NCBI RefSeq assembly: GCF_041227145.1
Contig: NZ_JBGFSP010000004.1
Location: 62,001 to 126,000 of the forward strand
Reading direction: 5' to 3'
DNA: 64,000 nt
DNA from: Bacteroides sp. AN502(2024)
Lineage (GTDB): Bacteria; Bacteroidota; Bacteroidia; Bacteroidales; Bacteroidaceae
A model generated the notes under the pieces. The model had not been told where the DNA came from. It saw nothing but the letters and a program-made list of their open reading frames with translations, and did no database searches. A program made the translations under genes and the position numbers. How positions within the stretch are numbered: position 1 is the stretch's first letter; every line of letters begins with the position of its first letter. Below are positions 43,392 through 52,851 of this stretch, one piece after another.

Positions 43392-45059
43392 ATGTGTGGA
43401 ATAGCAGGTATACTCAACATAAAGGTTCAAACCAAAGAAGTAAGAGATAAAGCACTGAAAATGGCCCAGAAGATCCGTCATCGCGGACCGGACTGGAGCG
43501 GAATCTATGTAGGCGGAAGTGCCATCCTGGCACACGAGCGCCTTTCCATTGTCGACCCGCAGAGTGGCGGACAGCCGTTATACTCTCCCAATCGTAAACA
43601 GGTGCTCGCTGTCAACGGTGAGATTTACAATCACCGGGATATCCGCACTAAATATGCGGGAAAATACAACTTTCAGACAGGAAGTGACTGTGAGGTCATT
43701 CTTGCTCTTTACCAAAATAAAGGCATCCATTTTCTGGAAGAGATAAGCGGCATCTTTGCTTTCGTTCTTTATGATGAGGAAAAGGATGAATTTCTGATTG
43801 CCCGTGATCCGATAGGGGTTATCCCTTTATATATAGGAAAAGATAAAGAGGGAAAAATCTATTTCGGCAGCGAGCTGAAAGCCCTTGAAGGATTTTGCGA
43901 CGAATATGAAGTATTCCTCCCCGGACATTATTTCTATAGCAAAGAGGGAAAAATGAAACGTTGGTATTCGCGCGACTGGACAGAATATGAGATCGTCAAA
44001 GAGAATGGTGCACAAACCGGTGATGTGAAAATAGCATTAGAAGAGGCTGTACACCGCCAGTTAATGAGTGACGTACCTTATGGAGTGCTTCTTTCGGGCG
44101 GGTTGGATAGTTCCGTCATCTCCGCTATTGCCAAAAAATATGCGGCAAAGCGTATAGAGACAGACGGTGCGAGTGATGCATGGTGGCCTCAACTCCACTC
44201 CTTCGCCATCGGTCTAAAGGGTGCCCCCGACTTGATTAAAGCGCGTGAAGTAGCCGAATATATCGGTACCGTCCATCATGAGATCAACTACACTGTTCAG
44301 GAAGGTCTGGATGCCCTGCGTGATGTCATTTATTTCATCGAGACATACGATGTAACTACAGTGCGCGCTTCCACTCCCATGTATTTATTGGCGCGTGTCA
44401 TTAAATCAATGGGTATCAAAATGGTGTTGAGCGGTGAAGGTGCCGATGAAGTTTTCGGAGGGTATCTATACTTTCACAAGGCCCCCACTCCACAGGCATT
44501 CCACGAAGAAACGGTACGTAAACTTTCAAAGTTGCACATGTACGATTGCCTCCGTGCCAATAAAAGTCTGTCAGCATGGGGCGTAGAAGGACGCGTTCCT
44601 TTCCTTGACAAAGAATTCCTCGACGTAGCCATGAACCTGAACCCGAAAGCTAAAATGTGTCCCGGAAAGGATATTGAAAAACGGATTGTCCGCGAAGCCT
44701 TCGCCGATATGTTACCGGAAAGTGTGGCGTGGAGACAAAAAGAACAGTTCAGTGACGGTGTGGGATATTCATGGATCGATACTTTGAGAGAAATCACAGC
44801 GGCTGCCGTGAGCGATGAGCAGATGGAACATGCTGCCGAACGCTTCCCCATCCATACGCCACAAAACAAGGAAGAGTACTATTATCGTAGTATCTTTGAA
44901 GAGCATTTCCCCAGTGAAAGCGCAGCACGCACCGTACCCAGTGTTCCCAGTGTAGCCTGCTCCACAGCAGAAGCGCTGGCATGGGATATTTCTTTTAGAA
45001 ATCTGAACGAACCTAGCGGACGTGCGGTGAGAGGAATACACGAAGAGGCCTATACTTAA
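43392..45059 (+). CDS. asnB: asparagine synthetase B (glutamine-hydrolysing)
   Basis: 555 aa. Makes asparagine from aspartate, ATP and glutamine. Cys2 of MCGIAGILNIKVQ is the Ntn nucleophile, and the glutaminase residues RLSIVDP, NGEIYN and GSDCEVI are in place. The synthetase domain has the PP-loop LLSGGLDSSVISAIAKKYA (about residue 234), SGEGADEVFGGYLYF (about 351) and GVEGRVPFLDKEFLDVAMNL. The length matches E. coli AsnB (554). It follows gltD after 211 bp that hold the repeat array, and is probably a separate unit. A terminator follows it. Confidence 0.97.
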   Translation: MCGIAGILNIKVQTKEVRDKALKMAQKIRHRGPDWSGIYVGGSAILAHERLSIVDPQSGGQPLYSPNRKQVLAVNGEIYNHRDIRTKYAGKYNFQTGSDCEVILALYQNKGIHFLEEISGIFAFVLYDEEKDEFLIARDPIGVIPLYIGKDKEGKIYFGSELKALEGFCDEYEVFLPGHYFYSKEGKMKRWYSRDWTEYEIVKENGAQTGDVKIALEEAVHRQLMSDVPYGVLLSGGLDSSVISAIAKKYAAKRIETDGASDAWWPQLHSFAIGLKGAPDLIKAREVAEYIGTVHHEINYTVQEGLDALRDVIYFIETYDVTTVRASTPMYLLARVIKSMGIKMVLSGEGADEVFGGYLYFHKAPTPQAFHEETVRKLSKLHMYDCLRANKSLSAWGVEGRVPFLDKEFLDVAMNLNPKAKMCPGKDIEKRIVREAFADMLPESVAWRQKEQFSDGVGYSWIDTLREITAAAVSDEQMEHAAERFPIHTPQNKEEYYYRSIFEEHFPSESAARTVPSVPSVACSTAEALAWDISFRNLNEPSGRAVRGIHEEAYT

Positions 45060-45131
45060 CTGATAAAAATAACGGAAAAAGCAGATTCTGTTATTCTTTT
45101 GTAGCATTTCTATTTTAAAATCCCAAGGATT

Positions 45132-45166
45132 AACGCAGATTAGCATATTATTGTCTGATTTGCGTT
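45132..45166 (+). terminator. terminator after asnB
   Basis: Stem AACGCAGAT / ATTTGCGTT (one mismatch), then TTTCTTTTTTATAAT, 73 bp after the asnB stop. A -7 element TAATTTTG (45177-45184) for the next gene lies directly after it. Confidence 0.65.
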
Positions 45167-45230
45167 TTCTTTTTTATAATTTTGAGGCCAAACCCAATTA
45201 AATTTATCAAACTTTTAAAAGACCAAACAA

Positions 45231-45998
45231 ATGAATTTAAAAAAAATAATGATGGCTTCCGCCCTTCTAATGGTTGCTTGCTGTATGCAGGCACAGACAA
45301 AAGTGATAGCCCACCGTGGATTCTGGAAAACTCCGGGAGCATCACAGAACAGCATCTCATCACTTCTAAAAGCAGATTCCATCGGTTGTTACGGTTCAGA
45401 ATTTGACGTATGGATCGCTAAGGATAACAAGCTGGTAGTCAACCATGATCCAGTATACAAGATGAGGCCCATGGAGTATTCCAAAGGTGACGCACTGACC
45501 GGACTTAAATTATCCAACGGAGAAAACTTGCCTAGCCTGGAACAATATCTAGAAGCCGGGAAAAACTGTAATACCCGACTCATTCTCGAACTGAAGGCAC
45601 ATAGCAATAAGAAACGTGAAACCAAAGCCGTACAGGGAATCCTTGGCATGGTGAAGAAAATGGGACTGGAAAACCGCATGGAATATATCACGTTCTCCCT
45701 GCATGCCATGAAAGAGTTTATCCGCCTGGCTCCTGCCGGTACTCCGGTATTTTACCTGAACGGGGAACTGTCTCCCAAAGAATTAAAGGAACTCGGTGCT
45801 GCCGGTCTTGACTATCACATGGGAGTGATTAAGAAACATCCCGAATGGATCAAAGAAGCTCATGAGCTCGGCTTGAAAGTAAACGTATGGACCGTGGATG
45901 AAGTGGAAAACATGAAATCACTGATCGAACAGAAAGTGGATTTCATTACCACGAATGAACCAGTCATCTTACAAGAAGAACTTAAAATGCATCAATAA
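45231..45998 (+). CDS. glycerophosphodiester phosphodiesterase, exported
   Basis: 255 aa. The signal peptide MNLKKIMMASALLMVACCMQ, ending AQT, suggests the periplasm; the CC could also fit a weak lipobox, but the spacing is not typical. The GDPD domain follows: VIAHRGFWKTPGASQNS (His and Arg of the active site, residues 25-41), EFDVWIAKDNKLVVNHD (Glu, Asp, His; about 64-80), RLILELKAHS and VWTVDEVENM, FITTNEP at the end. It hydrolyses glycerophosphodiesters to glycerol-3-phosphate and an alcohol. A GlpQ-type function is likely; substrate range is not visible. Single gene with its own -7 element. Confidence 0.87.
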   Translation: MNLKKIMMASALLMVACCMQAQTKVIAHRGFWKTPGASQNSISSLLKADSIGCYGSEFDVWIAKDNKLVVNHDPVYKMRPMEYSKGDALTGLKLSNGENLPSLEQYLEAGKNCNTRLILELKAHSNKKRETKAVQGILGMVKKMGLENRMEYITFSLHAMKEFIRLAPAGTPVFYLNGELSPKELKELGAAGLDYHMGVIKKHPEWIKEAHELGLKVNVWTVDEVENMKSLIEQKVDFITTNEPVILQEELKMHQ

Positions 45999-46432
45999 GA
46001 CAAAATCATTACAAAGTAAACTGTTTCATATCCGTCTTTCAAGAAACCGTCCATTCCTTTTTTCAACCACCAACCCGTTCTGTCTACATAGAGCAATATG
46101 ATAGAAAAACTTTTTCTTTACTTTCATTTCGTCAAAAATAAAAAGGATATATTTCTTGCTTTTATAGCTGATTTCACCAATTATCAAGACTAAATATTCT
46201 TCATATATTATGAAAGAATATGCAGAGCGATTCTCTCAAATAACAGTTTATTGATATATAAATAGGTATAATTTCAGATTATAACTAAATAAAGCCCTAT
46301 GCAATATAATTATAAGTTCGAAAGAAATAAATGGATATTAGATATACTTTTTAGTATAATATAAAGCAAAAAGTTATACCTTTGCATCGTAATAAAACAA
46401 AAAGATATAACAATCAATAAATACTAATCAAA
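45999..46432. other. 434-bp AT-rich intergenic region with dapF promoter
   Basis: No gene or strong hairpin seen. TACCTTTG (46377-46384) is the -7 element of dapF, 49 bp before its ATG; the -33 position lacks a clear TTTG. Confidence 0.55.
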
Positions 46433-47239
46433 ATGACATCAATAATAAAGTTCACAAAAATGCATGGAGCAGGAAATGACTACATATATGTAGATACAAC
46501 CCGATACCCGATAGCCGACCCTGAAAAGAAAGCAACCGAATGGAGCAAGTTTCATACAGGAATCGGAAGTGATGGACTTATATTGATTGGTGCCTCTGAT
46601 AAAGCGGATTTCAGTATGCGTATTTTCAATGCAGATGGTTCGGAGGCTATGATGTGTGGTAACGGGAGCCGCTGTGTAGGTAAATATGTATATGAATACG
46701 GTTTGACCGACAAAACAGAAATTACGTTGGATACGCTATCAGGGATTAAGATTCTGAAACTCCATGTAGAGGGGAAAACGGTCGATGCAGTCACCGTAGA
46801 TATGGGTAGTCCATTGGAAACAGCAGCTATTCAGTGGGAAAAGAAGTATCCTTTCCGGTCAATGAAAGTATCAATGGGTAATCCTCATCTCGTCACATTT
46901 GTTGATGACATCACACAAATTGATTTGCCGGAAATCGGTCCCGAACTGGAGAATCATCCTCTTTTTCCCGACAGAACCAATGTGGAATTTGCACAGATTG
47001 TAGGCAAAGACACTATACGGATGAGGGTATGGGAAAGAGGATCGGGAATCACTCAAGCTTGCGGAACAGGTGCTTGTGCCACAGCAGTAGCAGCCTTTAT
47101 CAACGGACTCACAGGAAGAAAAAGCGATGTGATTATGGATGGAGGAACAGTCACCATTGAATGGGATGAAATCTCCGGACATATCTTAATGACCGGGCCG
47201 GCAACCAAGGTTTTCGATGGGGAAATTGAGGATAGATAG
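46433..47239 (+). CDS. dapF: diaminopimelate epimerase
   Basis: 268 aa. Interconverts LL- and meso-diaminopimelate for lysine and peptidoglycan. [13 protein letters not shown] opens the fold. The two catalytic Cys are in [18 protein letters not shown] (about residue 81) and [18 protein letters not shown] (about 208). Normal length. It is followed after 45 bp by dapL; the two act in succession in the aminotransferase variant of the DAP pathway, so they form a two-gene operon. Confidence 0.96.
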   Translation: MTSIIKFTKMHGAGNDYIYVDTTRYPIADPEKKATEWSKFHTGIGSDGLILIGASDKADFSMRIFNADGSEAMMCGNGSRCVGKYVYEYGLTDKTEITLDTLSGIKILKLHVEGKTVDAVTVDMGSPLETAAIQWEKKYPFRSMKVSMGNPHLVTFVDDITQIDLPEIGPELENHPLFPDRTNVEFAQIVGKDTIRMRVWERGSGITQACGTGACATAVAAFINGLTGRKSDVIMDGGTVTIEWDEISGHILMTGPATKVFDGEIEDR

Positions 47240-47284
47240 TAGATTTTGAGCATTAGATTTTGCAGAACTTAAAACAATAACAAA

Positions 47285-48517
47285 ATGGCATTAGTAAACG
47301 AACATTTTTTGAAATTACCGGGAAGCTATTTATTCTCGGATATAGCGAAAAAGGTAAATACTTTCAGGATAACACATCCCAAACAGGACATCATCCGGCT
47401 AGGTATCGGGGACGTTACGCAGCCACTTCCTCCAGCCTGTATAGAAGCCATGCACAAAGCAGTAGAAGAACTGGCCAACAAGGATACATTCCGCGGATAT
47501 GGTCCTGAACAGGGATATGATTTTTTGATTGAAGCAATCATAAAGAACGACTTTGCTTCACACGGGATTCATTTCTCGGCATCCGAGATATTTGTCAGTG
47601 ACGGGGCAAAAAGCGACACAGGAAACATAGGCGATATTTTGCGCCATGACAATAGTATAGGTGTTACAGACCCGATCTATCCGGTTTACATAGACAGTAA
47701 CGTTATGTGCGGACGCGCCGGAGTACTGGAAGAAAAAACCGGCAAATGGAGCAACGTTACTTATATGCCTTGCACAAGTGAGAATAATTTTATTCCGGAA
47801 ATCCCGAACAAACGGATAGACATCGTCTATCTCTGTTATCCGAACAACCCAACGGGGACAACCTTAACCAAACCGGAGCTAAAAAAGTGGGTGGACTATG
47901 CCTTGGCAAACGATACACTGATTTTGTTCGATGCCGCTTACGAAGCATACATCCAAGAAGAGAATATCCCCCACTCTATCTATGAAATTAAGGGGGCTAA
48001 AAAATGTGCGATTGAATTCCGGAGTTTTTCAAAAACGGCCGGATTTACCGGAGTACGTTGCGGATATACCGTGGTTCCGAAAGAGCTCACTGCCGCCACT
48101 TTAGAAGGCGATCGCATACCACTCAACAGATTGTGGAACCGTCGCCAATGCACCAAGTTCAACGGCACTTCTTACATTACCCAACGGGCGGCAGAAGCTG
48201 TTTACAGTGCAGAAGGCAAAGTACAAATCAAAAAAACAATCGACTATTATATGACGAATGCAAAGATCATGAAGGAGGGACTGGAAGCCACAGGGCTGAA
48301 AGTATATGGAGGAGTCAACGCCCCCTACTTATGGGTGAAGACCCCCAATGGACTTTCTTCATGGCGATTCTTTGAACAGATGTTATATGAAGCCAATGTG
48401 GTCGGTACTCCCGGTGTAGGCTTCGGACCAAGCGGTGAAGGATATATCCGCCTGACTGCGTTCGGTGAACGCAACGACTGTATCGAAGCGATGAGAAGAA
48501 TAAAAAACTGGCTATAG
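47285..48517 (+). CDS. dapL: LL-diaminopimelate aminotransferase
   Basis: 410 aa. Converts tetrahydrodipicolinate and glutamate directly to LL-diaminopimelate, a PLP enzyme. The start LVNEHFLKLPGSYLFSDIAK is typical of the family. PYLP-type core: DVTQPLPPACIEAM, YPNNPTGTTLTKPELKKW, LFDAAYEAYIQEENIPHS and the PLP lysine in EFRSFSKTAGFTGVRCGY (about residue 249). Glutamate as amino donor ties it to the neighbouring nitrogen genes. Length and motifs are normal. Confidence 0.96.
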   Translation: MALVNEHFLKLPGSYLFSDIAKKVNTFRITHPKQDIIRLGIGDVTQPLPPACIEAMHKAVEELANKDTFRGYGPEQGYDFLIEAIIKNDFASHGIHFSASEIFVSDGAKSDTGNIGDILRHDNSIGVTDPIYPVYIDSNVMCGRAGVLEEKTGKWSNVTYMPCTSENNFIPEIPNKRIDIVYLCYPNNPTGTTLTKPELKKWVDYALANDTLILFDAAYEAYIQEENIPHSIYEIKGAKKCAIEFRSFSKTAGFTGVRCGYTVVPKELTAATLEGDRIPLNRLWNRRQCTKFNGTSYITQRAAEAVYSAEGKVQIKKTIDYYMTNAKIMKEGLEATGLKVYGGVNAPYLWVKTPNGLSSWRFFEQMLYEANVVGTPGVGFGPSGEGYIRLTAFGERNDCIEAMRRIKNWL

Positions 48518-48525
48518 TATTTTTG
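48518..48525 (+). promoter_or_regulatory. -7 element of the outer-membrane protein gene
   Basis: TATTTTTG fits TAnnTTTG and abuts the dapL stop codon, 65 bp before the next ATG. Confidence 0.5.
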
Positions 48526-48590
48526 CGCGCTACTATATAACACATGGACCGTACATCCACATTTTTCTAACTAGTAAAGGTAAAAAGACG

Positions 48591-49316
48591 ATGAAAACAG
48601 CGATTAACAAAAAATGGGGAGTAATAACAGCAGCATTATTACTGTCAGGACTTGTCCCGTCTACAATGATGGCACAAGATAAAGTGGAAGCTTCCGTTGG
48701 AGCAGAGCTGGTAAGTGGTTATATCTGGCGCGGCCAGGATTTAGGTGGAGTTAGCGTTCAGCCTTCATTGGGAATCACTTACAAGGGTTTCTCACTTGAA
48801 GCATGGGGATCGGTAGGATTCGAATCGACAGACGCGAAAGAGCTCGATTTAACTCTCGGTTATTCGACGGGTGGTTTTAGCGTTTCAGTGACGGATTATT
48901 GGTTTAATACCCAAGCAGCAACTAACAAGTATTTTCAATACGGAGCTCATTCAACGGCTCATGTATTTGAAGCACAAGTCGGATATGACTTCGGACCACT
49001 GGCAGTCAACTGGTATACCAACTTTGCAGGTGCTGATGGTGTGAAAGGAAACGGCAAAAGAGCCTATTCTTCTTATCTTGCACTTAGTGCACCATTCAAA
49101 TGGGGTGGCCTCGACTGGACAGTAGATGTAGGTATAGTTCCCTGGGAGACTACTTTTTACAATGACTATACAAGTGGATTTTGCGTATCAGACATAAGTA
49201 TCGGAGCTTCCAAAGAAATCAAAATAACAGATTCCTTCTCACTCCCGGCATTTGCGAAAATTACAGCGAATCCACGAACAGAAGGAGCTTACTTCACATT
49301 CGGATTAAGTTTTTAA
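48591..49316 (+). CDS. outer-membrane beta-barrel protein (TorF-like)
   Basis: 241 aa. The signal peptide MKTAINKKWGVITAALLLSG ends near MMAQDKV. The mature part has alternating strands with aromatic girdles: VSGYIWRGQDLGGVSVQPSL near the start, then GFSLEAWGSVGF, TLGYSTGGFSVSVTDYWF and a C-terminal strand ending TFGLSF with terminal Phe, as expected for outer-membrane insertion. The SGYIWRG segment is typical of TorF/Gcw_chp-type putative porins. It lies directly upstream of glnN, and such genes may help take up nitrogen compounds; this is inference. Own -7 element at 48518. Confidence 0.75.
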   Translation: MKTAINKKWGVITAALLLSGLVPSTMMAQDKVEASVGAELVSGYIWRGQDLGGVSVQPSLGITYKGFSLEAWGSVGFESTDAKELDLTLGYSTGGFSVSVTDYWFNTQAATNKYFQYGAHSTAHVFEAQVGYDFGPLAVNWYTNFAGADGVKGNGKRAYSSYLALSAPFKWGGLDWTVDVGIVPWETTFYNDYTSGFCVSDISIGASKEIKITDSFSLPAFAKITANPRTEGAYFTFGLSF

Positions 49317-49339
49317 AAGAGAATTTAGAATATCAAAGA

Positions 49340-49421
49340 GCGTATAGGGGGTAAGGTAGTTAGAGTTTAGATTTTATCGGTTTGTTGTATGGTAACCTGC
49401 TATGGCTGCCCCCCTGTACGC
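49340..49421. repeat. long-range inverted repeat upstream of glnN
   Basis: GCGTATAGGGGG (49340-49351) pairs with CCCCCCTGTACGC (49409-49421; one unpaired base), enclosing 57 nt. It lies between the outer-membrane gene and glnN and may end the first transcript or form part of the glnN leader. No long T run follows. Confidence 0.5.
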
Positions 49422-49484
49422 TTACAAGTAAATGAAACAGATTATCAACTCTAACATATTTAACAACAAATCAAATCAGGTATT

Positions 49485-51674
49485 ATGTCAAAACTTAGAT
49501 TCAGAGTAGTAGAGACAGCTTTCAAGAAGAAAGCAGTTGAAGTAGCGACACCTGCCGAACGTCCTTCGGAATACTTCGGCAAATATGTATTCAACAAGGA
49601 AAAGATGTTCAAATATCTTCCCAGCAAGGTATACAATGCGCTGATTGACGCAATTGATAATGGTGCTCCGCTAGATCGCAGTATTGCTGACGAAGTAGCT
49701 GCCGGCATGAAGAAATGGGCCATCGAAATGGGGGCCACTCACTACACACACTGGTTTGCACCGCTCACCGAAGGTACGGCAGAAAAGCACGATGCTTTCG
49801 TCGAACATGACGGCAAAGGTGGCATGATGGAAGAATTTACAGGCAAACTGCTTGTGCAACAAGAACCGGATGCTTCTTCTTTCCCGAATGGCGGCATCCG
49901 CAATACATTCGAAGCGCGTGGTTACAGTGCTTGGGATCCCTCATCACCTGCTTTCATCGTAGATGATACGCTTTGCGTCCCGACTGTCTTTATCGCATAT
50001 ACCGGTGAGGCTCTCGACTATAAAGCTCCCTTATTGAAAGCACTACGTGCCGTAGATAAAGCTGCCGTAGATGTATGCCATTACTTCAATCCGGAAGTTA
50101 AGAAAGTGGTTGCTTATCTAGGCTGGGAACAGGAATATTTTCTGGTGGATGAAGGTTTATATGCCGCACGTCCGGACTTATTGCTGACCGGACGTACTTT
50201 GATGGGACATGACAGTGCCAAGAACCAACAGTTGGAAGATCACTACTTCGGTGCTATTCCCACCCGCGTGGCAGCCTTCATGAAAGACCTTGAAATTGAA
50301 GCTCTGAAACTGGGTATTCCTGTCAAGACTCGTCACAATGAGGTTGCTCCAAACCAGTTTGAGCTGGCTCCTATCTTTGAAGAATGTAACTTGGCCAACG
50401 ACCATAACTTGCTGATTATGTCACTGATGCGTAAGGTGAGCCGCCGCCACGGTTTCCGCGTACTGCTCCATGAAAAGCCATTCAAAGGTGTCAACGGTTC
50501 GGGGAAACACAACAACTGGTCTTTGGGCACTGATACAGGTATCTTATTGATGGGACCGGGTAAGACTCCGGAAGACAATCTGCGTTTTGTAACCTTTGTT
50601 GTCAATACATTGATGGCTGTTTATCATCATAACGGATTGCTGAAAGCTTCTATCTCCAGTGCTACCAACGCCCACCGTCTGGGAGCGAATGAGGCACCTC
50701 CTGCAATTATCTCCTCTTTTCTCGGGAAACAGTTGTCGCAGGTATTGGATCATATCGAGAACAGTACGAAAGATGATTTGATCAGCCTTAGCGGTAAACA
50801 AGGGATGAAGTTGGATATTCCGCAGATTCCTGAATTACTGATCGACAATACCGACCGTAACCGTACTTCTCCATTTGCTTTCACCGGCAATCGCTTTGAA
50901 TTCCGTGCCGTAGGGTCCGAAGCAAACTGTGCTTCTGCCATGATTGCATTGAACTCGGCCGTAGCAGATCAATTGGTGAAGTTCAAGAAAGACGTGGATG
51001 CATTGATTGAAAAGGGAGAACCTAAAGTTTCCGCCATTCTTGAAATCATCCGCGGATATATCAAAGAATGTAAAGCCATTCATTTCGACGGCAACGGTTA
51101 CAGCGACGAATGGAAAAAAGAAGCTGCCCGTCGTGGACTGGATTGCGAAACCAGTGTTCCTGTTATCTTCGACAATTACCTGAAGCCGGAAACTATTACC
51201 ATGTTCGAAGCTACCGGTGTAATGACAAAGAAAGAACTGGAAGCCCGCAACGAAGTGAAATGGGAAACTTATACGAAGAAGATTCAGATCGAGGCACGTG
51301 TATTAGGCGACTTGGCAATGAATCACATCATTCCGGTTGCCACTCGATATCAAACGGATTTAATTAATAATGTCTATAAGATGCAATCTCTTTTCCCTGC
51401 AGAAAAGGCCGCGAAATTGTCTGCTAAAAACCTGGAGCTTATTGAAGAGATTGCCGACCGCACAGCGTTCATCAAGGAGCATGTAGATGCAATGATTGAG
51501 GCTCGTAAGGTTGCAAACAAGATAGAGAATGAACGGGAAAAAGCCATTGCCTATCACGACACAATCGTCCCGGCACTGGAAGAAATACGCTACCACATCG
51601 ATAAGTTGGAGCTGATTGTTGACAATCAGATGTGGACGCTTCCGAAATACAGAGAATTGTTATTTGTGAGATAG
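49485..51674 (+). CDS. glnN: glutamine synthetase type III
   Basis: 729 aa, the normal length for GSIII of Bacteroidetes. Makes glutamine from glutamate, ammonia and ATP. Characteristic GSIII segments: THWFAPLTEGTAEKHDAFVE (about residue 85), LGWEQEYFLVD (metal Glu, about 205), ARHNEVAPNQFELAP-like TRHNEVAPNQFELAPIFEE, EKPFKGVNGSGKHNNWSLG (about 326) and NRTSPFAFTGNRFEFRAVGS (about 457). It closes the plus-strand nitrogen block whose other members consume glutamine. It ends at a strong terminator. Regulation by nitrogen is expected; the upstream inverted repeat at 49340 is a candidate control site. Confidence 0.96.
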   Translation: MSKLRFRVVETAFKKKAVEVATPAERPSEYFGKYVFNKEKMFKYLPSKVYNALIDAIDNGAPLDRSIADEVAAGMKKWAIEMGATHYTHWFAPLTEGTAEKHDAFVEHDGKGGMMEEFTGKLLVQQEPDASSFPNGGIRNTFEARGYSAWDPSSPAFIVDDTLCVPTVFIAYTGEALDYKAPLLKALRAVDKAAVDVCHYFNPEVKKVVAYLGWEQEYFLVDEGLYAARPDLLLTGRTLMGHDSAKNQQLEDHYFGAIPTRVAAFMKDLEIEALKLGIPVKTRHNEVAPNQFELAPIFEECNLANDHNLLIMSLMRKVSRRHGFRVLLHEKPFKGVNGSGKHNNWSLGTDTGILLMGPGKTPEDNLRFVTFVVNTLMAVYHHNGLLKASISSATNAHRLGANEAPPAIISSFLGKQLSQVLDHIENSTKDDLISLSGKQGMKLDIPQIPELLIDNTDRNRTSPFAFTGNRFEFRAVGSEANCASAMIALNSAVADQLVKFKKDVDALIEKGEPKVSAILEIIRGYIKECKAIHFDGNGYSDEWKKEAARRGLDCETSVPVIFDNYLKPETITMFEATGVMTKKELEARNEVKWETYTKKIQIEARVLGDLAMNHIIPVATRYQTDLINNVYKMQSLFPAEKAAKLSAKNLELIEEIADRTAFIKEHVDAMIEARKVANKIENEREKAIAYHDTIVPALEEIRYHIDKLELIVDNQMWTLPKYRELLFVR

Positions 51675-51678
51675 AAAA

Positions 51679-51760
51679 AGAGAATAGTGAACAACAGTAA
51701 ATGGCGAACAAACTGCATGACCATTGCAGTATATTCACCGTTAACTGTTCACTGTTATTA
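51679..51760. repeat. palindromic repeat-like segment after glnN
   Basis: AATAGTGAACA (about 51684) faces TGTTCACT with TTAACTG (about 51740-51757), enclosing a small hairpin ACTGCA / TGCAGT (about 51713-51731). Runs of GTGAACA-type words look like dispersed intergenic repeats. Confidence 0.45.
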
Positions 51761-51801
51761 AAATTATCTATTTCTTTTGTTGGTTGTTTTAAGTTTGCAG
51801 G

Positions 51802-51825
51802 GAGGAGTGCTGTGAAGCACTCCTC
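51802..51825 (+). terminator. intrinsic terminator after glnN
   Basis: Perfect 10-bp stem GAGGAGTGCT / AGCACTCCTC with GTGA loop, then TTCTTTCTTT. On the other strand it could also end the convergent HdeD-like gene. Confidence 0.85.
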
Positions 51826-51833
51826 TTCTTTCT

Positions 51834-52413
51834 TTATTCGATGATTTTTGCGTCCTCAATGTCAGCATCGTCATGTATAATCGGATCCGTCGGACGACGA
51901 CGGGCAAACTTGAACCAATTGATCAACTCGGAAAGAGAATAGAACCAGACTGCTAACGCCAATAATTATAAATGCAGTATTACGCACTCCTGTCGGATTG
52001 AACAACGCGACGATACCCGCCATAAGAATCAACGAAGGAACCAGATAAAAGGCTCCCGGAACCGGCATCCACCGACGGGCCATCGACAAAGAAGCAATCT
52101 GTTGCACTCCTCCCATAATCAGGATAAATCCCAATAAAAACATCAGGACATCTGCAAAAAAATCAGGCATCACAATCAGCCAAAGTCCGAATAATAAACT
52201 ACCGATTCCTTCTATCGGAAAACGGGGAGCGGCTTCACCTTCCGATCTTTTCCGGCCGAAATAGCTCAAGAGACTGATAACACCGGGAATCAAAAAGGCA
52301 ACACCGACCGTAATAACAATATAACCGGCAGCCGCATTTGGCCAAATCACAAGCACCAGTCCTATTACAAGTGCAAAGAGAATGCGAATAAGGGAATAAT
52401 TCATTGTTTTCAT
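51834..52413 (-). pseudogene. HdeD-like membrane protein gene, frameshifted near the 3' end
   Basis: From ATG 52413 (MKTMNYSLIRILFALVIGLV) six hydrophobic segments follow, in the DUF308/HdeD pattern: ALVIGLVLVIWPNAAAGYIV, GVAFLIPGVISLL, GSLLFGLWLIVMPDFF, LMFLLGFILIMGGVQQ, LVPSLILMAGIVALF, AFIIIGVSSLVL. After SSLV the open frame turns into a non-typical tail (FSFRVDQLVQ) that stops at 51871. Dropping one base at about 51942 restores a hydrophilic tail YSLSELINWFKFARRRPTDP, then an acidic end to TAA at 51834. So one extra base seems to change the last 30 residues. The membrane core is intact and may still function. The family is linked to acid or stress resistance, mechanism unknown. Confidence 0.65.
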
Positions 52414-52643
52414 AAATTCTATATTTTTTAACCGGATCTGTTCCAATACTTTTGCGAATATAAGTATTTCTACTGAAATATAAAAATACCCGGCTGAAAT
52501 CCGCCTATCTCGCTAATATGAGCCACGAAATCCCCTCACTAAATGCAATTGTAGAATTCTGTTTAAATATTCAATATTTATAAGAACTATTCAAGCTAAA
52601 AATTATGCCATATTAGAAAATGAAGAAAAAAAGTCATTTTTTG

Positions 52644-52674
52644 TTTGTTATTTCAAACGAAGTGTCTATATTTG
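52644..52674 (+). promoter_or_regulatory. promoter of the trp operon
   Basis: TTTG (52644-52647), 19-bp spacer, TATATTTG (52667-52674): exact Bacteroides consensus. Transcription should start near 52681, about 17 nt before the leader ATG and 220 nt before trpB. Confidence 0.85.
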
Positions 52675-52697
52675 CCGCCATAAAATTACAAAAGACA

Positions 52698-52760
52698 ATG
52701 AAAACTATGTTAGTAAATACATATTGGTGGTGGCGCCCGTTACAACTCAGACAGTCGTAA
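52698..52760 (+). CDS. trpL: trp operon leader peptide
   Basis: 20 codons: MKTMLVNTYWWWRPLQLRQS, stop TAA. Three consecutive Trp codons (TGG at 52725-52733) in so short a frame, right after a consensus promoter and followed by a terminator, mark a classical attenuation leader. When charged tRNA-Trp is scarce the ribosome should stall on the Trp run and let the terminator be avoided. A small hairpin GAGC AGC GCTC (52763-52773) follows the stop and may be part of the alternative folding; I could not resolve the full antiterminator by eye. Confidence 0.85.
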   Translation: MKTMLVNTYWWWRPLQLRQS

Positions 52761-52808
52761 GGGAGCAGCGCTCGTATGTATATACTTCATTAAAGATATA
52801 GCAGATTT

Positions 52809-52851
52809 GAAAGGGCCCTGTCGCAACTTGCGGCAGGGTCCTTTCTTTTTT
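52809..52851 (+). terminator. attenuator terminator of the trp operon
   Basis: Stem GAAAGGGCCCTG / CAGGGTCCTTTC (12 bp, one G-C/T mismatch), 13-nt loop, then TTTTTT. It lies 49 nt after the leader stop and 50 nt before trpB, so it must be bypassed for the operon to be expressed. Confidence 0.88.

Noticed and set aside
49340..49484. Known riboswitch or glutamine-type RNA before glnN
   Set aside because: The stem does not match a class I can recognise by eye; kept only as an inverted repeat.
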